Source of the DNA: Limonium bicolor
Taxonomy: Eukaryota > Streptophyta > Magnoliopsida > Caryophyllales > Plumbaginaceae
DNA length: 64,000 nucleotides
NCBI GenBank assembly: GCA_023374045.1
Contig: CM041782.1
Span: 248,401,882-248,465,881 of the forward strand
Direction of reading: 5' to 3'
Below, piece by piece: positions 11,627-23,455 of this stretch. Within the stretch, counting starts at the first letter, position 1; each line of letters begins with the position of its first letter. Both the position numbers and the translations under genes were made by a program. The notes under the pieces were generated by a model. It worked only from the letters and a program-made list of their open reading frames with translations, searched no databases and was not told where the DNA came from.

Positions 11627-13202
11627 AGTAAAAACGGACTATTAAGAGGAGCTTTGACAAGCGACCAGTACTTAGCAAGTACCAAAATGGCGAGAGAAGC
11701 CAATATGGCAAGACAACCCTAAGAAATTCTGAAATGAAACTTCGGAAAGGCCTGACAGCCTGCCCACCTTATTGAGGAGCATACCGGTCGGCGAGAAGCT
11801 AGACCTGGTAAGAAGCAACCGGCAAGGGAATGCCATGAAGATTTTATTTTCTAAACTCAAATTTTTCTTTAAAAACGCAAGTTTTCCAAAAACCCCCAAA
11901 GCTTTAAAACCAAACCAGTGAACCACGATAAGTTATTGTAGGACCATATAAGAGGAGTTGGCAACAGAATACTCCACTTAGGCGTGACCGACACTACAAG
12001 TGTACACAAACGAGACATGGAACGACCGCACTCCAAAGGAGCTTGCGGGCCTGACAGACCAATTATGAGTTAGTTGGGTAAGTGGTAACATATCAACAAG
12101 ATACTCCATGTATGTATACAAGTAGAGTACGGTACACGGGAAGTAGCCCACTCCGTACTACGGACGAAAGAGCCAATTCAAACAAAGACAGTTGGACACC
12201 TTGAATGACCGAAGAACATAAGGACGCTTACCAAGATAAAGGAGTCTAGAATCCAGTAAGGTGACGGACCTAAGGATATAGCGTTAATAAGTGCGAGAAG
12301 CACAGAGTATTAAGCACAGACATTGGATATGTCTCAGGAAATACCTAATAACTGGAATGGATACCAGTGTAAGCAATAAGATGAGTGCCTTAATTGATCA
12401 TATCAATGTTTGATAAACGGGATAGAATTCCCACAGTATATCTCACTAAGAGAATAACGACCTAATTAAGTAGGTAAAGGAAAAGTACTAATACTCTACC
12501 CAATAACGGGATACATTACAACCCTAAACGGGATAGTTTGAGTTATACATAGCCGCAAGGCGAAGTCGCAACTGAACCTAACCATAAGTACAAGCCAGAT
12601 GTAATGGCATTACTCAGTAACACCTAGGAGCAATCCGAGAAGGGTGCTGGAGTCAACAGTAGTTGAACGAAATATCGTGTTGAGAACACAAGTGTTTAAG
12701 CAAACACTCGGGTAGAACCCGAAGGGATCCCACGGTACACGGGATACCCTAGATTGCCAGAGGGCATCAACAAATATCAAGTTACTTAAAGGGCCTTCCA
12801 TGTATGGAAGAGTGTTGAGACAACCTTATCGAAAAACCCAGTAATACCTCCAAACCATTTAATGGTATACGGAGAAGCAAAAACCTATATAAACAACCCG
12901 CATGGAGCATGACTCGAGGCAAGGTGGCTTGTAAGCCGATAAAATCAACTACAATACGTAGATCCAAACATTGTAAAACATATGCATAAAGGCATAAAAG
13001 GAACAGTGGTGAATGAACCACTACCTTAGGGTGGGGATACCACTTGTGATTATGGGGCCTATGGAGCGGCATTTGCGTGAATCCTCCAGAGAAAGGCTAC
13101 CACCTAGGTTTGAAATGTGAAACCGCTAGTGCGGTGTAGTAAAACTTGAGCATGTGTATAATGCCAATGAGTATATGAACTATAGTAGAGTGTAAAGAGG
13201 AA

Positions 13203-13207
13203 CCTCA
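13203..13207. repeat. Target site duplication of element A, left copy (CCTCA)
   Basis: CCTCA abuts the LTR start TGTTATACCC and recurs at 23034-23038 after the LTR end GGCTCACA. Confidence 0.93.
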
Positions 13208-13699
13208 TGTTATACCCAAAATTTCAACCCCCCGGAGGAGAGTCTCTAATAATAGGCTAGTAGCAAGGGTTCCCAGTTCGATCGGCACATTTCAGAGTAC
13301 TAGGGACAGCTTAGTCATCTCCAGGGGCATTTTCGTAATTTTTCAAGGCTCCTAAGCCCCCTATAGGCTTTCTCTCTCCTCCAAATAAGGGTCAAATCAA
13401 CTTGAAATGCTTTGATATTTTAACCCATGATAGAGGATGACATTTTAAGCATAATGGCGTTGGAATTTTGATTTTTCGAATTTCCAATAATTTTCTAGCA
13501 ATTTCTGATTGAATCTGACGAGAAATTGAATTTAAAAATATTCCAATACCCAAAAAATTCGATCTCACTTTAGAAAAATCAGAATTATCATCCTTTACCC
13601 ATGTGTGAAATTTCATAATCAAATTCCTTTTGGAAGCCCTTGAGCTAAAACGTCGGTAAATCTCGGTTTTTACCGGATTTTTCTATCTTTAAGGAAGTC

Positions 13700-13707
13700 T
13701 ATATAAG
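13700..13707 (+). promoter_or_regulatory. Putative TATA box of element A LTR promoter
   Basis: TATATAAG stands in TCTATATAAGGAACC, followed about 30 bases later by an A/C-rich leader typical of plant transcript starts. The copy in the 3' LTR is at 21770-21777. The same box with a similar leader is present in the related fragment on the minus strand near 45052-45060, which supports function. Confidence 0.65.
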
Positions 13708-14279
13708 GAACCTTATCCCATGATCAAATCAGAACCTCAAGAACCCTAAGCAATCAGAAAACCTAGCCGTCTCATTCTCCTCACGTTTTTACACATCCAA
13801 GCACCAAAATCACATCAAAAATCTCTCGAAATCACCACCTAAACACACTTTTCAACTCCTAACACATCAACAATCATCAAACATCAACCAAACCACCTCC
13901 AAAACGTGAAGAACATCATCAACAATCAACAACCAGAAGCCCGGGTCGAACTCAATCCGGAACCGGCATCATCGGAGCCTCCGAAGAATCCCAACGTGAA
14001 GAATCATCTTGAATTCGAAGGTAAAACAGGTTACAATCCCACTTTTCTGATTCCCCACGACCTTGTTAACTCTCTGTCAAAGTTTGGGTTCAAACCAACC
14101 TGTTTACGCTTCTGTATTGACGTTTGTTTAAGCTTCTGTCCAATAACTTGTTTACCAAGTTTCGTGCTTAATTCGAGTTCAAATTGAAAACTTTCAATCA
14201 CTAACGACTTGTAAATCTTTCAGGCTACACACCCATAAAATTTGAGCTCAAAACACCCTCGGGAACCTTCTGAAAACCC

Positions 14280-14540
14280 CTGTCCGTGGGTGGTCCGTGA
14301 CCTCGGACCTATGGTCCGGGACCTCGGACGCGTTGTCCGAGACCACGGACACCCACGGACGGCGGCGGGATTTTAAAAATTCAAAACTTAGGTTTTTCTA
14401 ACGATGTCCGGGCCCACGGACAGCCTGTCCGTGGCCCCGGACTTTGCAAATTTTTGTTTTTTTCAATTTTGACTTTTCTGTATATTTAGGTTAACTGGGG
14501 TCCGTGGTCTCGGACTTTTGGTCCGTGGCTACGGACGTAA
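14280..14540 (+). repeat. GC-rich GTCCG half-site array in A LTR
   Basis: At least three palindromic groups: GTCCGTGGGTG facing CACCCACGGAC with GGTCCG..CGGACC sites between; GTCCGGGCCCACGGACAG facing TGTCCGTGGCCCCGGAC; and GGTCCGTGGTCTCGGAC with GGTCCGTGGCTACGGAC. Second copy at 22345-22605. Same style of array as in B, C, D and G although A belongs to another lineage. Confidence 0.85.
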
Positions 14541-14966
14541 GCAAAATTTGACCTAATTCTGCCTCCGAAACCCTAGTTTAGGTAGCTTTCAATTTCACTT
14601 TAATTTTCTGTCAAAAAACGCTAAAAAACACAAAAAACAGAAGCTTGCGCACTTAGGTTAAAACACTCGTAATAAGCCGTAAATAAACCAAGTAGAGGAA
14701 AAACGACCTAGGAAGGGTAATGAAAGTAATTGAACCCTAATTAAGTCGAATATCAAGCCCCCGAACCCGAACTCTCCTTTCCTAATTTGATCTAGGTTAA
14801 AATTAGGTGGCGACTCATAATAGGTTCCAGTGAGCTAGCTTAGGTTTTAATAATTATTGTTATATGACATAGTTATTAATCTTAGGCTATAAGTGGACCT
14901 AAAACCCGATTAGATCCTAATCAACTTAATCACATAGGATAGGGTTTAAAATCGAGGCTCACAGAC

Positions 14967-14984
14967 TGGCGACTCTGCTGGGGA
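14967..14984 (+). other. Primer binding site of element A
   Basis: TGGCGACTCTGCTGGGGA starts three bases after the LTR. It begins with TGG, as needed to pair with a tRNA CCA end, and matches the tRNA-Arg-type PBS I recall for Ogre/Tat elements. Confidence 0.85.
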
Positions 14985-17604
14985 CAACTTCTTAATTTTA
15001 ACTTGTTTAATTTTAAGAAAGAGGGCTTAACTCGAAATGTTTATTTATGGCTTTATTACTTGTTTGTTTACTTTTGTGCGCACTTTAATTTCTGCACCTT
15101 TGCATCATATGAGAGCGAGGGTCCACACAACCATTTCACCCCGGGACCCGTTTGAGGGTCCCCTGTCAGGGACTCACACCTTTTAGGTGATGTGAATAAG
15201 CGGGGGAAAAGAGGAGGATGTCGTCTAACCACATCCCCTTAATACCTGGGCTTTAGCCCCAAGCGTTTTCCTGGCAGTGCCCTTACCTAGCCCATTGTTT
15301 GGTCAGTCAAAGACCCGACCGTGGACGCACACCTTCAGGTGATGTGAAAAAAGTGGGGAAGCCCAAAGAGAATAGCGTGCAAGCCCTATTCCTTTGTGGT
15401 GACCTGGGCCCATGCCCCAAGCACCTCTCCGGATCGATCCATACCCAATTTGGTTGAAGCGTCTAGTAAGGACATGTTGAACTTGTGTGGGCCTTGTTTG
15501 CTTGTATGATCGGCCCACTGCCAGCCTAGAAATTGATAGGAACTCTTCCTATGTCAACTCAGCCCAACCTGGAATTCACGACTTCATTGTTTGCGGCCCT
15601 AAGGCCCTGTTTGGTTTGAATAAATGAATTGTTTGTTTGGGCTCTGGCCCAAAAGTTTAGACCTAGGTGATTTCTCTCTTTCGGCCCAATTTGAATTATC
15701 AATTTAGTTCTAGGCCCATGAAAACAAATCCACCGAAAGCAGTTCATGAAAATCCATCAGGCCTTTCCGTTTCAGGGTTTATTCTAGTCTAGAAAGACTT
15801 TCCACTCGGGCTTTGGCCCAAAATCCTAGGTATAAGTATCATCTTTTAGGCCCAATCAGAAGTACTCGGCCCCAAATTCCAATTCACATCTGGGACATGG
15901 TTTAGAAATCATTTCGGCCCATGCGCCCTCTTTCTAGCCCAAACACATTTTGGCCCAGGTGCCAAATTCTTAGAATATTCCAAGTGCCACACTCATAACT
16001 CACTTAATCTGGGCCCATAGACCAATTCATAGTTTTGGCCCACGAACTTTGCTCTGAATCCAAAATTTTGGCCCATAGCATAAAACATTTGAATCCCAGA
16101 TAGTTTGTGCAACCCATTCATTCTAGTTTCTGGCCTCAAGGCCCAACAAGATCATCAAACGAATCTTAGGCTTCAAGGTTTCTCTCTCGGCCCAGTGGCA
16201 CATTCACGGTCCATGTGGCTTCCTTCGGCCCGTTTACTCCACTTCCAGATTAAGGGTATTCAGGCCCGCACATCCGTTCCAGTCTAGAAGTCCCTCTGGC
16301 CCATATTTCTTACTTCAATCTGAAATCGTTCTGGCCCAAGTGCCACAATCCCAAATCATTCCGGCTCAAGTGCCATTTTCCTAAACACATTCAGGCCCAA
16401 GCGCCACATCCTCAAACACTTTCTGGCCCAAGTGCCACATATTCTAAACATTCCGGCTCTAGTGCCACAGTCTCACAACATGTTCTGGCCCCAGTGCCGC
16501 ATCCTCATTCCGTCTCGAGTGCCAACCCGCTTATGAATCATTCTGGCATGTGTGCCTCACTTTCAATTCATCCAGGCCTGAGTGCCTATCCACATCCATG
16601 AAAATCATCCAGGCCCGAGCGCCTAATCCACATTCATGAAACTGTTTCAACCCATGCAGGCCCAAGTGTCTCATGCGTCATCCATAGGCATTCCTAGGAG
16701 CCTACTAAGAGAAGACGATCGCAGTCATCTTAGCGACATCCCGGCGGTCAAGAGCTCGAGTCTTCAGCATGCCGACTTCAGACGGTTCAGCAGGATTTCG
16801 ATTCAATAGAAATTTTAGGGTTCCTATGCATTCTACTGCATAACCTGCCATAACACTCATCTTTCAAATGCACTCTCATGTTTTTCAAAGAATGATCATT
16901 TTCAAACCACTAATAAGAAGCTTCGATTTTGTTGAATCATCTTCTTCCTCATGTTCACAAATGAATGACTTTTTCAAGTCTAAATGATAACACAAAAAAA
17001 AAGGGTTTTGTTTCACACAAGTTTCTTTTGAGAAAATGGTTCATGAATTAATTATTTCCCGACAATGGAACACAAAGACTTGTATTTTGTTTCTGAAGTT
17101 TTGAGCATGCCTTACCAAACCCCACATCTTATCCCAAAACATCCAAATAACCCCCAAAGCGGTTCCAAATCCATATCTTTTAAATTGTCGTCACTAACCC
17201 CAAATCGATACTGGGGGCAATCTGAGTTTAGGTTCGTCATCTTTCATCTTTCGTTTAAGCGTGTGAACTAGTCTCTGAGTGAAATTCACGAGAGTGTCTT
17301 GAGCGGAAAAACCATGAGCAAACGAGCGTGTCATTTTTACACGACTCCGGTGAGACCACATCCAAAGGTGAGGTAAACGGCATAACTCCGACCGAAGGAG
17401 ATAATTTGTAAATTTACGCTTAGACCTGTGCAAAGTAACAAAGAGCGGATACACAACTATCAGGAATGACGAAGCGCCTAGGTACAGCACCACATAGCCA
17501 AAAGCTTGTGAACCCTGACATTAAACCCTAGGTACCCCCGCTGAGCCTTCCATATATCCCTTTTCGACATTATGAACTCCACAAAATAACCCAGCCAATG
17601 ATGA
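14985..17604 (+). mobile_element. Element A interior, non-coding; degenerate GGCCCAAGTGCC repeats
   Basis: No family-like open frame. From about 15240 to 16680 short motifs such as GGCCCA and GGCCCAAGTGCCACA recur at irregular 30-50 bp spacing, densest at 16320-16680, as in a decayed minisatellite. 17208-17221 holds a PPT-like ATACTGGGGGCAAT. Confidence 0.65.
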
Positions 17605-18036
17605 ATGTCCGACCCGGTGACCAAAGGACGCAAGGAGCCCGACTCTCAGATAACATTCTCATCAGTCCAAAGAAGCAATGCCGCTATCAGCATGACAAAG
17701 CGATCCGCAAATGGTCCCAGAGTGACACAGGATCAAAAGAGCTCACATCAAAACAGCTCTCGAAGCCCAAAACCGGGAAACACAAGAACCCCGAAGGCAA
17801 AACCAAGAAAGGATAAAACAAAAGGCAAACCCGAAGTGCCTCGAAGAAATCCAAATGACGAAAAGAGAAATAGTGTAAAGGACAACTTCAAACGTCCAGG
17901 TCCAGAAGCTCGAAAACAACGTCAACATGAAGCAGCCAGACGGCTTCAAGACAAGGAAGATGAATCCGAGAGAAGACGCAAGTTGCAGCTTTGGTCACCC
18001 ATTCAAGCTCCACATACCTCAAATATCCCTCCATGA
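17605..18036 (+). CDS. Uncertain 143-aa basic open frame in element A
   Basis: An ATG-to-stop frame of 143 codons inside the interior of A. The predicted protein is highly charged: residues about 40-90 are rich in K, R, P and S, and residues about 95-130 have the R/E/K-rich pattern of a helical segment. No CCHC knuckle, protease or polymerase motif is visible. It could be a remnant of a gag-like basic protein, or chance: an overlapping frame (17598-17816) is also open and the surroundings are non-coding. I give it only because it is the longest frame in A not caused by tandem repeats. Confidence 0.2.
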   Translation: MSDPVTKGRKEPDSQITFSSVQRSNAAISMTKRSANGPRVTQDQKSSHQNSSRSPKPGNTRTPKAKPRKDKTKGKPEVPRRNPNDEKRNSVKDNFKRPGPEARKQRQHEAARRLQDKEDESERRRKLQLWSPIQAPHTSNIPP

Positions 18037-18302
18037 TCCCGTCGTCTTTCATCACACCCTGTGGCCACGTTATAAGCCTCGAAGACTTCCGACTCGGTAG
18101 TTGTGTATCCAATCACGTGAAAGTAACAGATCGAATGCGTAAATTCATCAAATATCAAATTCAATGGTCTAGAAGTTGTGACCGTAAGTGAGAAACGAGT
18201 GTAAACGCCAAACACGTCGAGTGTAGGTTAGGAAGCACCAAATCAGAACATAAGCCTTGACCCTGTGAGGACAAGACTCATTCGCACGTTTGATCAAAGA
18301 AA

Positions 18303-18404
18303 ATACTGGGGGCAATCGATCGGAACGATCAATTGCCATGAACTCTAGCTCATATTGTCTTAAGGGAAAAATACTGGGGGCAATTGTTGGCTCCAACAAT
18401 TGCC
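18303..18404 (+). repeat. Twin palindromes after PPT-like motifs in element A
   Basis: Two diverged tandem copies of [ATACTGGGGGCAAT - palindrome - ATTGCCATGA]. The first palindrome is GGCAATCGATCG against CGATCAATTGCC (11 of 12 paired); the second is GGCAATTGTTGG against CCAACAATTGCC (12 of 12). Outer arms are conserved while inner arms change on both sides together. Confidence 0.7.
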
Positions 18405-18414
18405 ATGATAACAC

Positions 18415-18610
18415 CAATTGAAACCCAAAGCTTGAGCACCTCCATCCCACCACAGGCACACATAAGCCCTTACCTCCACACCAAACACCTCGGGCCCACA
18501 CAAGCCCTTACCCCCACACAAATTCTACTTCACCACACAGGCTCACGTAAGCCCTTACCTTCACATCATACACCACAGGCACACATATGCCCTGATCACC
18601 ACTCAAAAGA
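18415..18610 (+). repeat. Degenerate CACAGGCACACATAAGCCC repeat
   Basis: Three to four imperfect copies of a ~55-60 bp unit containing CACA(G/A)GC..CA..(T/A)AAGCCCTTACC. The 93-aa frame across it (18384-18665) is compositional. Confidence 0.6.
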
Positions 18611-18743
18611 TCTCTGCATCAAACACCACACCCCACCGGTAGCATGTTCATCTCCTAGGAGATAAATTACAAGTCTGAAATCTTTAGTCAGGAAATGATA
18701 ACTTCACTTTCTTTTTCAATAAATAGAATTTTCCTCAAACACT

Positions 18744-20110
18744 GCCATGTTTGGCACCTTCATCAGCAATTTCTTGCTTTCAACAAATCTGCATTATCGC
18801 CATGTTTGGCATATTTCTTGCTTTCAACAAACCTACATCATCGCCATGTTTGGCATATTCCTAGCAATTTCTTGCTTTCAACAAATCTGCATTATCGCCA
18901 TGTTTGGCATATTTCTTGCTTTCAACAAACCTACATCATCGCCATGTTTGGCATATTCCTAGCAATTTCTTGCTTTCAACAAATCTGCATTATCGCCATG
19001 TTTGGCATATTTCTTGCTTTCAACCAACCTACATCATCGCCATGTTTGGCATATTCCTAGCAATTTCTTGCTTTCAACAAATCTGCATTATCGCCATGTT
19101 TGGCATATTTCTTGCTTTCAACAAACCTACATCATCGCCATGTTTGGCATATTCCTAGCAATTTCTTGCTTTCAACAAATCTGCATTATCGCCATGTTTG
19201 GCATATTTCTTGCTTTCAACAACCTACATCATCGCCATGTTTGGCATATTCCTAGCAATTTCTTGCTTTCAACAAATCTGCATTATCGCCATGTTTGGCA
19301 TATTCTTGCTTTCAACAAACCTACATCATCGCCATGTTTGGCATATTCCTAGCAATTTCTTGCTTTCAACAAATCTGCATTATCGCCATGTTTGGCATAT
19401 TTCTTGCTTTCAACAAACCTACATCATCGCCATGTTTGGCATATTCCTAGCAATTTCTTGCTTTCAACAAATCTGCATTATCGCCATGTTTGGCATATTT
19501 CTTGCTTTCAACCAACCTACATCATCGCCATGTTTGGCATATTCCTAGCAATTTCTTGCTTTCAACAAATCTGCATTATCGCCATGTTTGGCATATTTCT
19601 TGCTTTCAACAAACCTACATCATCGCCATGTTTGGCATATTCCTAGCAATTTCTTGCTTTCAACAAATCTGCATTATCGCCATGTTTGGCATATTTCTTG
19701 CTTTCAACCAACCTACATCATCGCCATGTTTGGCATATTCCTAGCAATTTCTTGCTTTCAACAAATCTGCATTATCGCCATGTTTGGCATATTTCTTGCT
19801 TTCAACAAACCTACATCATCGCCATGTTTGGCATATTCCTAGCAATTTCTTGCTTTCAACAAATCTGCATTATCGCCATGTTTGGCATATTTCTTGCTTT
19901 CAACCAACCTACATCATCGCCATGTTTGGCATATTCCTAGCAATTTCTTGCTTTCAACAAATCTGCATTATCGCCATGTTTGGCATATTTCTTGCTTTCA
20001 GCAAACCTACATCATCGCCATGTTTGGCATATTCCTAGCAATTTCTTGCTTTCAACCAACCTACATCATCGCCATGTTTGGCATGTTCCTAGCAATTTTT
20101 TGCTTTCGAC
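18744..20110 (+). repeat. 98-bp minisatellite (54+44 bp dimer, partly in 196-bp higher order) in element A
   Basis: About 14 units. Each is a dimer of a 54-bp and a 44-bp subunit that share CATGTTTGGCATAT and TTCTTGCTTTCAACAA. From about 19411 the 44-bp subunit alternates between CAACAAACC and CAACCAACC, giving a 196-bp higher-order period. Because 98 is not a multiple of three the frame changes every unit; the staggered ~84-aa open frames are by-products. Confidence 0.95.
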
Positions 20111-20149
20111 AAATTAGCATATCATCCCCATAGCATCATCACCTTTTAT

Positions 20150-20445
20150 ACTTCAGGTTCCCGACACCTTTATGCTCGGCGTATTCCAGGTTCCCGACAC
20201 CTTATAATGCTCGGTGTATCCCATTCGAATTCAGGTTCCCGACACCTTATAATGCTCGGCGTATTCCAGGTTCCCGACACCTTATAATGCTCGGCGTATT
20301 CCAGGTTCCCGACACCTTATAATGCTCGGCGTATTCCAGGTTCCCGACACCTTATAATGCTCGGCGTACTCCAGGTTCCCGACACCTTATAATGCTCGGC
20401 GTACTCCAGGTTCCCGACACCTTATAATGCTCGGCGTGTCCCGTT
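20150..20445 (+). repeat. 35-bp minisatellite in element A
   Basis: About eight units of CAGGTTCCCGACACC + TTATAATGCTCGGCGTATTC (spacing exactly 35 bp between 20232, 20267 and 20302), with variant first and last units. Confidence 0.93.
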
Positions 20446-20494
20446 TAATCTCAGGTTCCCGACACTCATATGCGCGTGTATTCCATTCATCTTT

Positions 20495-21165
20495 CAGGTA
20501 GTCGACGCCTTAGAATCGCTTGACATTACTCCATTTTCATCATTTTAGGTAGTCAACGCCTTAGAATAGCTTGACATCATTTTCATCACTTTAGGTAGTC
20601 AACGCCTTAGAATAGCTTGACATCATATCATCCTTATGGGTAGTCAGCGCCTTAGAATAGCTCGACAACATATCATCATTTTAGGTAGTCAACGCCTTAG
20701 AATAGCTTGACATCATTTTCATCACTTTAGGTAGTCAACGCCTTAGAATAGCTTGACATCATATCATCCTTATGGGTAGTCAGCGCCTTAGAATAGCTCG
20801 ACAACATATCATCATTTTAGGTAGTCAACGCCTTAGAATAGCTTGACATCATTTTCATCACTTTAGGTAGTCAGCGCCTTAGAATAGCTCGACAGCATAT
20901 CATCACTTTAGGTAGTCAGCAATAGCTCGACAACATATCATCATTTTAGGTAGTCAACGCCTTAGAATAGCTTGACATCATATCATCCTTATAGGTAGTC
21001 AACGCCTTAGAATAGCTTGACATCATATCACCTTATAGGTAGTCGACGCCTTAGAATAGTCTGACATTACTTCATCATTACCTTTAGGTGGTCGACGCCT
21101 TAGAACCACTCGACACCCTTCCACTTTACTCATAGGTAGTCAGCGCCTTAGAATAGCTCGACACA
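20495..21165 (+). repeat. 45/46-bp minisatellite in element A
   Basis: About 14 units of GGTAGTCAACGCCTTAGAAT + AGCTTGACATCAT... with variants (CAGCGCC, CTCGACA). The first unit begins after a 35-bp array remnant and the last is close to the PPT. Confidence 0.93.
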
Positions 21166-21267
21166 ACTTGTCGGATTTCAGTTGCACGAGGGCCTTTTAA
21201 GATCCAAAATTTTGGGGCATCACTCAAGCATCAACTAGCCTTTTCATTTCCACTACAAAGTCTAGTT

Positions 21268-21281
21268 GACGGGGGGCAATC
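21268..21281 (+). other. Polypurine tract of element A
   Basis: GACGGGGGGCAATC directly precedes the 3' LTR start TGTTATACCC, the place where plus-strand DNA priming is expected. Confidence 0.85.
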
Positions 21282-23033
21282 TGTTATACCCAAAATTTCA
21301 ACCCCCGGAGGAGAGTCTCTAATAATAGGCTAGTAGCAAGGGTTCCCAGTTCGATCGGCACATTTCAGAGTACTAGGGACAGCTTAGTCATCTCCAGGGG
21401 CATTTTCGTAATTTTTCAAGGCTCCTAAGCCCCCTATAGGCTTTCTCTCTCCTCCAAATAAGGGTCAATCAACTTGAAATGCTTTGATATTTTAACCCAT
21501 GATAGAGGATGACATTTTAAGCATAATGGCGTTGGAATTTTGATTTTTCGAATTTCCAATAATTTTCTAGCAATTTCTGATTGAATCTGACGAGAAATTG
21601 AATTTAAAAATATTCCAATACCAAAAAATTCGATCTCACTTTAGAAAAATCAGAATTATCATCCTTTACCCATGTGTGAAATTTCATAATCAATTCCTTT
21701 TGGAAGCCCTTGAGCTAAAACGTCGGTAAATCTCGGTTTTTACCGGATTTTTCTATCTTTAAGGAAGTCTATATAAGGAACCTTATCCCATGATCAAATC
21801 AGAACCTCAAGAACCCTAAGCAATCAGAAAACCTAGCCGTCTCATTCTCCTCACGTTTTTACACATCCAAGCACCAAAATCACATCAAAAATCTCTCGAA
21901 ATCACCACCTAAACACACTTTTCAACTCCTAACACATCAACAATCATCAAACATCAACCAAACCACCTCCAAAACGTGAAGAACATCATCAACAATCAAC
22001 ACCAGAAGCCCGGGTCGAACTCAATCCGGAACCGGCATCATCGGAGCCTCCGAAGAATCCCAACGTGAAGAATCATCTTGAATTCGAAGGTAAAACAGGT
22101 TACAATCCCACTTTTCTGATTCCCCACGACCTTGTTAACTCTCTGTCAAAGTTTGGGTTCAAGCCAACCTGTTTACGCTTCTGTATTGACGTTTGTTTAA
22201 GCTTCTGTCCAATAACTTGTTACCAAGTTTCGTGCTTAATTCGAGTTCAAATTGAAACTTTCAATCACTAACGACTTGTAAATCTTTCAGGCTACACACC
22301 CATAAAATTTGAGCTCAAAACACCCTCGGGAACCTTCTGAAAACCCTGTCCGTGGGTGGTCCGTGACCTCGGACCTATGGTCCGGGACCTCGGACGCGTT
22401 GTCCGAGACCACGGACACCCACGGACGGCGGCGGGATTTTAAAAAATTCAAAACTCAGGTTTTTCTAACGATGCCGGGCCCACGGACAGCCTGTCCGTGG
22501 CCCCGGATTTGCAAATTTTTGTTTTTTTCAATTTTGACTTTTCTGTATATTTAGGTTAACTGGGGTCCGTGGTCTCGGACTTTTGGTCCGTGGCTACGGA
22601 CGTAAGCAAAATTTGACCTAATTCTGCCTCCGAAACCCTAGTTTAGGTAGCTTTCAATTTCACTTTAATCTTCTGTCAAAAAACGCTAAAAAACACAAAA
22701 AACAGAAGCTTGCGCACTTAGGTTAAAACAACTCGTAATAAGCCGTAAATAAACCAAGTAGAGGAAAACGACCTAGGAAGGGTAATGAAAGTAATTGAAC
22801 CCTAATTAAGTCGAATATCAAGCCCCCGAACCCGAACTCTCCTTTCCTAATTTGATCTAGGTTAAAATTAGGTGGCGACTCATAATAGGTTCCAGTGAGC
22901 TAGCTAGCTTAGGTTTTAATAATTATTGTTATATGACATAGTTATTAATCTTAGGTTATAAGTGGACCTAAAACCCGATTAGATCCTAATCAACTTAATC
23001 CACATAGGATAGGGTTTAAAATCGAGGCTCACA
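21282..23033 (+). mobile_element. Element A 3' LTR
   Basis: Near-identical to 13208-14963 and carries the same TATA box (21770-21777) and GTCCG array (22345-22605). It has a 4-bp tandem change (CTAGCTAGCTTAGG near 22900) and several single-base run differences relative to the 5' copy. Confidence 0.93.
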
Positions 23034-23038
23034 CCTCA
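23034..23038. repeat. Target site duplication of element A, right copy (CCTCA)
   Basis: CCTCA follows the LTR terminus GGCTCACA and matches 13203-13207. Confidence 0.93.
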
Positions 23039-23372
23039 ATTGTAGCAATTCGAGACCGAAGAGTAATCAGTTGAGTAGTAAACACTGTATGTGTGCAATA
23101 TGAACTGCAGAGTAAGCAGCGCGCAAGTGCGCAGAGAGACTTTAAGAATAACGTATATTGTTGAGCCAAATGAATGGCAAGCCATCGTGTAAATGGCGAG
23201 AACACCTGGGCGGAAGCTAAAGTAGTAGCGGATGCCATAGAAATGAGAAAGAATATGGTACGCAGCAAGCAACCATTGTAAGAGTATAGCCAGTTCATGA
23301 TATGAAGTTGATGAGAAAATGTGGTAAAGGAGACATGTTCATTCCTATCTCATGAGAGATTTACTATCAAGG

Positions 23373-23455
23373 GTTTACGCTTCTGCACTCTGTATGACTG
23401 AGTGTTTTGGTATTGCACTTGTGCGGTGATGATCGAGTGGGAGAGCCAGGAATTG
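23373..23455 (+). other. Conserved interior block 1, copy in B
   Basis: Begins TTTACGCTTCTGCACTCTGT. Two hairpins: CACTC/GAGTG (23386-23404) and GCAC-TT-GTGC (23415-23424). In C the second is GCGC-TT-GCGC, a paired change. A third copy is inside LTR E at 43811-43880. Confidence 0.75.

Larger units (their letters stand above)
11559..13207 (+). mobile_element. Element B, central interior, left of element A
   Basis: No coding evidence. Scattered blocks match the interior of C: 11944-12080 with 30670-30800 (CAACAGAATAC...GACCGCACTCC...GGGCCT), and 12590-12660 with 31270-31340 (CCAGATGT..ATGGCAT..CAGTAACACC). The element A insertion breaks it at 13207. The conserved parts drift with frame-breaking indels, which argues for non-coding conservation. 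Confidence 0.7.
13208..14963 (+). mobile_element. Element A 5' LTR
   Basis: TGTTATACCC...GAGGCTCACA. It contains a TATA box (13700-13707), a leader rich in A and C with a 93-aa chance frame (13906-14187), a GC-rich GTCCG array (14280-14540) and AT-rich sequence. It differs from 21282-23033 mainly by single-base indels in short runs. Confidence 0.93.
13208..23033 (+). mobile_element. Element A: Tat/Ogre-like non-autonomous LTR retrotransposon (LARD)
   Basis: 9826 bp with LTRs 13208-14963 (1756 bp) and 21282-23033 (1752 bp), perfect CCTCA duplications, PBS TGGCGACTCTGCTGGGGA and PPT GACGGGGGGCAATC. The PBS resembles the tRNA-Arg type used by Ogre/Tat elements (from memory of the family). The 6.3 kb interior has no protease, reverse transcriptase or integrase; it is made of low-complexity repeats, one 143-aa basic open frame, palindromes and three minisatellites in front of the PPT. 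Variable tandem repeats next to the 3' LTR are a known property of Tat/Ogre elements. The near-identical LTRs suggest a young insertion, and it is the innermost one in the nest. Confidence 0.9.

Noticed and set aside
11002..11711. Long open frames of 189 and 229 aa spanning the N run
   Set aside because: Almost all codons are undetermined; artefact of the gap.
18695..20133. Series of overlapping 71-121 aa open frames, each starting one repeat later
   Set aside because: They are produced by the 98-bp tandem repeat; the frame shifts each unit (98 is not a multiple of 3) and no protein family is recognisable.
20150..21165. Regular direct repeats resembling a CRISPR array
   Set aside because: Units are contiguous tandem copies without unique spacers, inside a plant retrotransposon; no cas genes.
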